A DNA stretch of 64,000 nucleotides from assembly GCA_963844055.1 (NCBI GenBank), contig CAWJMN010000001.1, positions 806,001-870,000 of the forward strand. Direction: 5' to 3'. The notes beneath the pieces are model-generated. The model ran no database searches. It was not told where the DNA came from and saw only the letters and a program-made list of their open reading frames with translations. Shown piece after piece: positions 62,537 through 64,000 of the stretch. Both the position numbers and the translations under genes were made by a program. Each line of letters begins with the position of its first letter. The stretch's first letter is position 1. Source of the DNA: CAWJMN01 sp963844055 (GTDB lineage: Bacteria > Planctomycetota > Planctomycetia > Pirellulales > Pirellulaceae).

Positions 62537-63988
62537 ATGGGTGGCCATCAGAAGAGTTGTGTGTTGACAATGACAGAGCGACGAGAAAATCCGATGGCGA
62601 GCTTTCGTCGGTTTGGTTTTGCCATGGGGTTGTCCTTGGTGCTAGGGATCAGCGGCTGTGGCGGCAAAAGCGCGCAGCCGTCTGCCCAGGGGAACGACGA
62701 CCATGGCCATTCCCATGGTGCGGATGGTGGGCACGATCATGGCGGCCATGGCGACACTCCGCTGCCGATGGATATCGAGCTGAGCGAGCAAGCTCGGCTA
62801 AATCTGGGGCTGAAAACGGCAAAGGTCGAATTGCAAGACTACTGGAAGTCGCTAGTGGTTCCGGGACAGGTAGTGAATCTGCCGGGCCAGAGTGAACGCC
62901 GGATCAATTCGACCGTTCAAGGGACGATTGCCAAGGTGCATGTTTTGCCGGGGCAAACCGTTCGGCCGGGCGATCCACTGATGGAACTGGCCGTCACTAG
63001 TGAGCTGTTGGCTTCTTCGCAGGCGAACCTTTTGCGATTGCTGCAGGATATTGAGCTGAATGATGCAGAGCTAAAGCGACTTGCGCCGGTGAGTGAGGTA
63101 GGGGCGGTTTCCCAAAAGCTGATTTTGGAAAAGCAGTACGAAAAACGCCGGCTGGAATCTTCCAAGCAGGTTGCTTTGCAAGAGCTGATGGTGCGTGGAC
63201 TCTCTCCGGCGCAGGTGAAAGAGATCATTGAAACGAAGACGCTGGTGCGTAGTTTTACGATTGCAGTTCCGCATGTACCAGACGAGAAAGTAGAGCCTGT
63301 TTCCACTTCGGCATCGCCCGAGAAAAAGCCCGACGATGCGGTTAGCTATGTGGTGGAAAAGCTCGATGTGTTTCCTGGGAAGCTTGTGAATCCCGGGGAT
63401 GAGCTATGCGATCTGGCACAGCATGCGATGCTGCAAATTCGGGGCGATGCGTTTGAGACGGAATCGAAGCAGTTGTATGAAGCGATCTCGCACCAATGGC
63501 CGGTGACAGCGGCCTTTGAGCTGGGAGACAAGGAGCCACTGGAACGAACGGATTTGAAGGTTTTGTATGCCAGTGGTGTGATTGATCCTACGTCTCGGTC
63601 GTTTGAATTCTTTTTACCGCTCGCGAATGAAGTGATTCAGGATCAGCTTGGGCCGGACGGTCGCAGCTTTCGCTCTTGGCGGTTTAAGCCGGGGCAAAAA
63701 GTGACGCTGCGTGTTCCGGTCGAAAAGTTGACCGAGCTGTTTGTGATTCCTGCAGATGCGGTGGCAACCGAAGGGGCGGAATCGTTCCTGTTTAAGGTAA
63801 ACGGCAAGATGCTCGTGCGGCAATCGATTGCGGTGGTCTATCGCGATCGGCAAAAGGTGGTGGTCGCCAACGATGGAAGCATTTTTCCGGATGATGAAAT
63901 TGCCATTAACCAAGCGTATGCGATTCAACTAGCGATCAAAAAGGCACAGGGTTCTGGCGTGGATATGCATGCCGGCCACAACCACTAA
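62537..63988 (+). CDS. RND efflux periplasmic adaptor lipoprotein (CzcB/CusB-like)
   Basis: From ATG 62537 it has 483 residues; AAGGGG upstream supports this start, but later ATGs at 62570 and 62594 give a shorter N-region. LGISGC is a lipobox, so the mature protein is anchored by lipid at Cys. A His-rich stretch follows (about residues 55-76). The membrane-fusion core is typical: NSTVQGTIAKVHVLPGQTVRPGDPL (barrel-sandwich), a helical hairpin (residues about 155-215) and a beta-barrel with VPVEKLTELFVIPADAV. It pairs with an RND pump for divalent metals, expected just beyond the window. The C-terminus also ends in His (GVDMHAGHNH). Confidence 0.92.
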   Translation: MGGHQKSCVLTMTERRENPMASFRRFGFAMGLSLVLGISGCGGKSAQPSAQGNDDHGHSHGADGGHDHGGHGDTPLPMDIELSEQARLNLGLKTAKVELQDYWKSLVVPGQVVNLPGQSERRINSTVQGTIAKVHVLPGQTVRPGDPLMELAVTSELLASSQANLLRLLQDIELNDAELKRLAPVSEVGAVSQKLILEKQYEKRRLESSKQVALQELMVRGLSPAQVKEIIETKTLVRSFTIAVPHVPDEKVEPVSTSASPEKKPDDAVSYVVEKLDVFPGKLVNPGDELCDLAQHAMLQIRGDAFETESKQLYEAISHQWPVTAAFELGDKEPLERTDLKVLYASGVIDPTSRSFEFFLPLANEVIQDQLGPDGRSFRSWRFKPGQKVTLRVPVEKLTELFVIPADAVATEGAESFLFKVNGKMLVRQSIAVVYRDRQKVVVANDGSIFPDDEIAINQAYAIQLAIKKAQGSGVDMHAGHNH

Positions 63989-64000
63989 CAGCAGCGTAAT

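Overview
The window looks like chromosomal DNA of a planctomycete, most likely a Pirellulaceae member of the Blastopirellula/Bremerella type. This is an inference from gene content: a DUF1501 Tat-exported protein beside a secreted sulfatase, paired ThuA-domain proteins, a large MoxR/DUF58/von Willebrand gene set, a tryptophan-halogenase-like flavoprotein, PQQ-propeller and DUF4198 secreted proteins, and short recurring intergenic palindromes. The DNA is moderately GC-rich. I saw no tRNA or rRNA genes, insertion sequences, phage genes or CRISPR arrays.

Layout. 0-8 kb: housekeeping genes (5' end of obg, rpmA, a secreted protein with a frameshifted C-terminus, a DUF4198 protein, transketolase, larC, a 2-hydroxyacid dehydrogenase). 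8-22.9 kb: eight same-strand reading frames, from a terpenoid-cyclase-fold exported protein through BatA-like and von Willebrand membrane proteins and very long Ala/Gln coiled-coil proteins to a MoxR ATPase and a DUF58 protein. Several of these overlap by 4-8 bases. 23.4-26.5 kb: a helix-turn-helix protein, a short-chain dehydrogenase and a polysaccharide deacetylase. 26.7-32.9 kb: a complete oligopeptide-type ABC importer on the minus strand. 33.3-36.5 kb: Bax-inhibitor-1 protein, DUF309, pabA and moeA. 36.5-42.7 kb (minus): rplU behind an RNase E/G gene, a regulatory PTS set (ptsH, ptsN, hpf), queG and an Hpt-domain protein. 43.2 kb: a secreted protein that is one quarter cysteine. 43.9-47.2 kb: frameshifted sulfatase and divergent DUF1501 gene. 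47.6-52 kb: small membrane and hypothetical proteins, a DUF695/RraB-like protein, a frameshifted DHFR-family gene and a carbonic-anhydrase-like protein. 52-56 kb: halogenase-like flavoprotein and two ThuA paralogues. 56.2-61.2 kb: an accessory-looking patch with SMI1/KNR4-like and Imm33-like proteins, a double-DTG aspartic protease with a PDZ domain, a 10-bp tandem repeat and a PQQ-propeller protein. 61.4-64 kb: start of a metal-efflux operon (Cys/His-rich protein, His-rich exported protein, RND adaptor) that runs out of the window.

Main points for follow-up. (1) The MoxR/DUF58/BatA/coiled-coil set is the best candidate for a little-described multi-protein system. (2) The Cys-Cys repeat exported protein at 43.2 kb is unlike standard families. 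(3) Four otherwise good genes are broken by apparent single-base frameshifts, which points to either base-level sequence error or recent decay. (4) A family of TCAGG...CCTGA palindromes recurs between genes.
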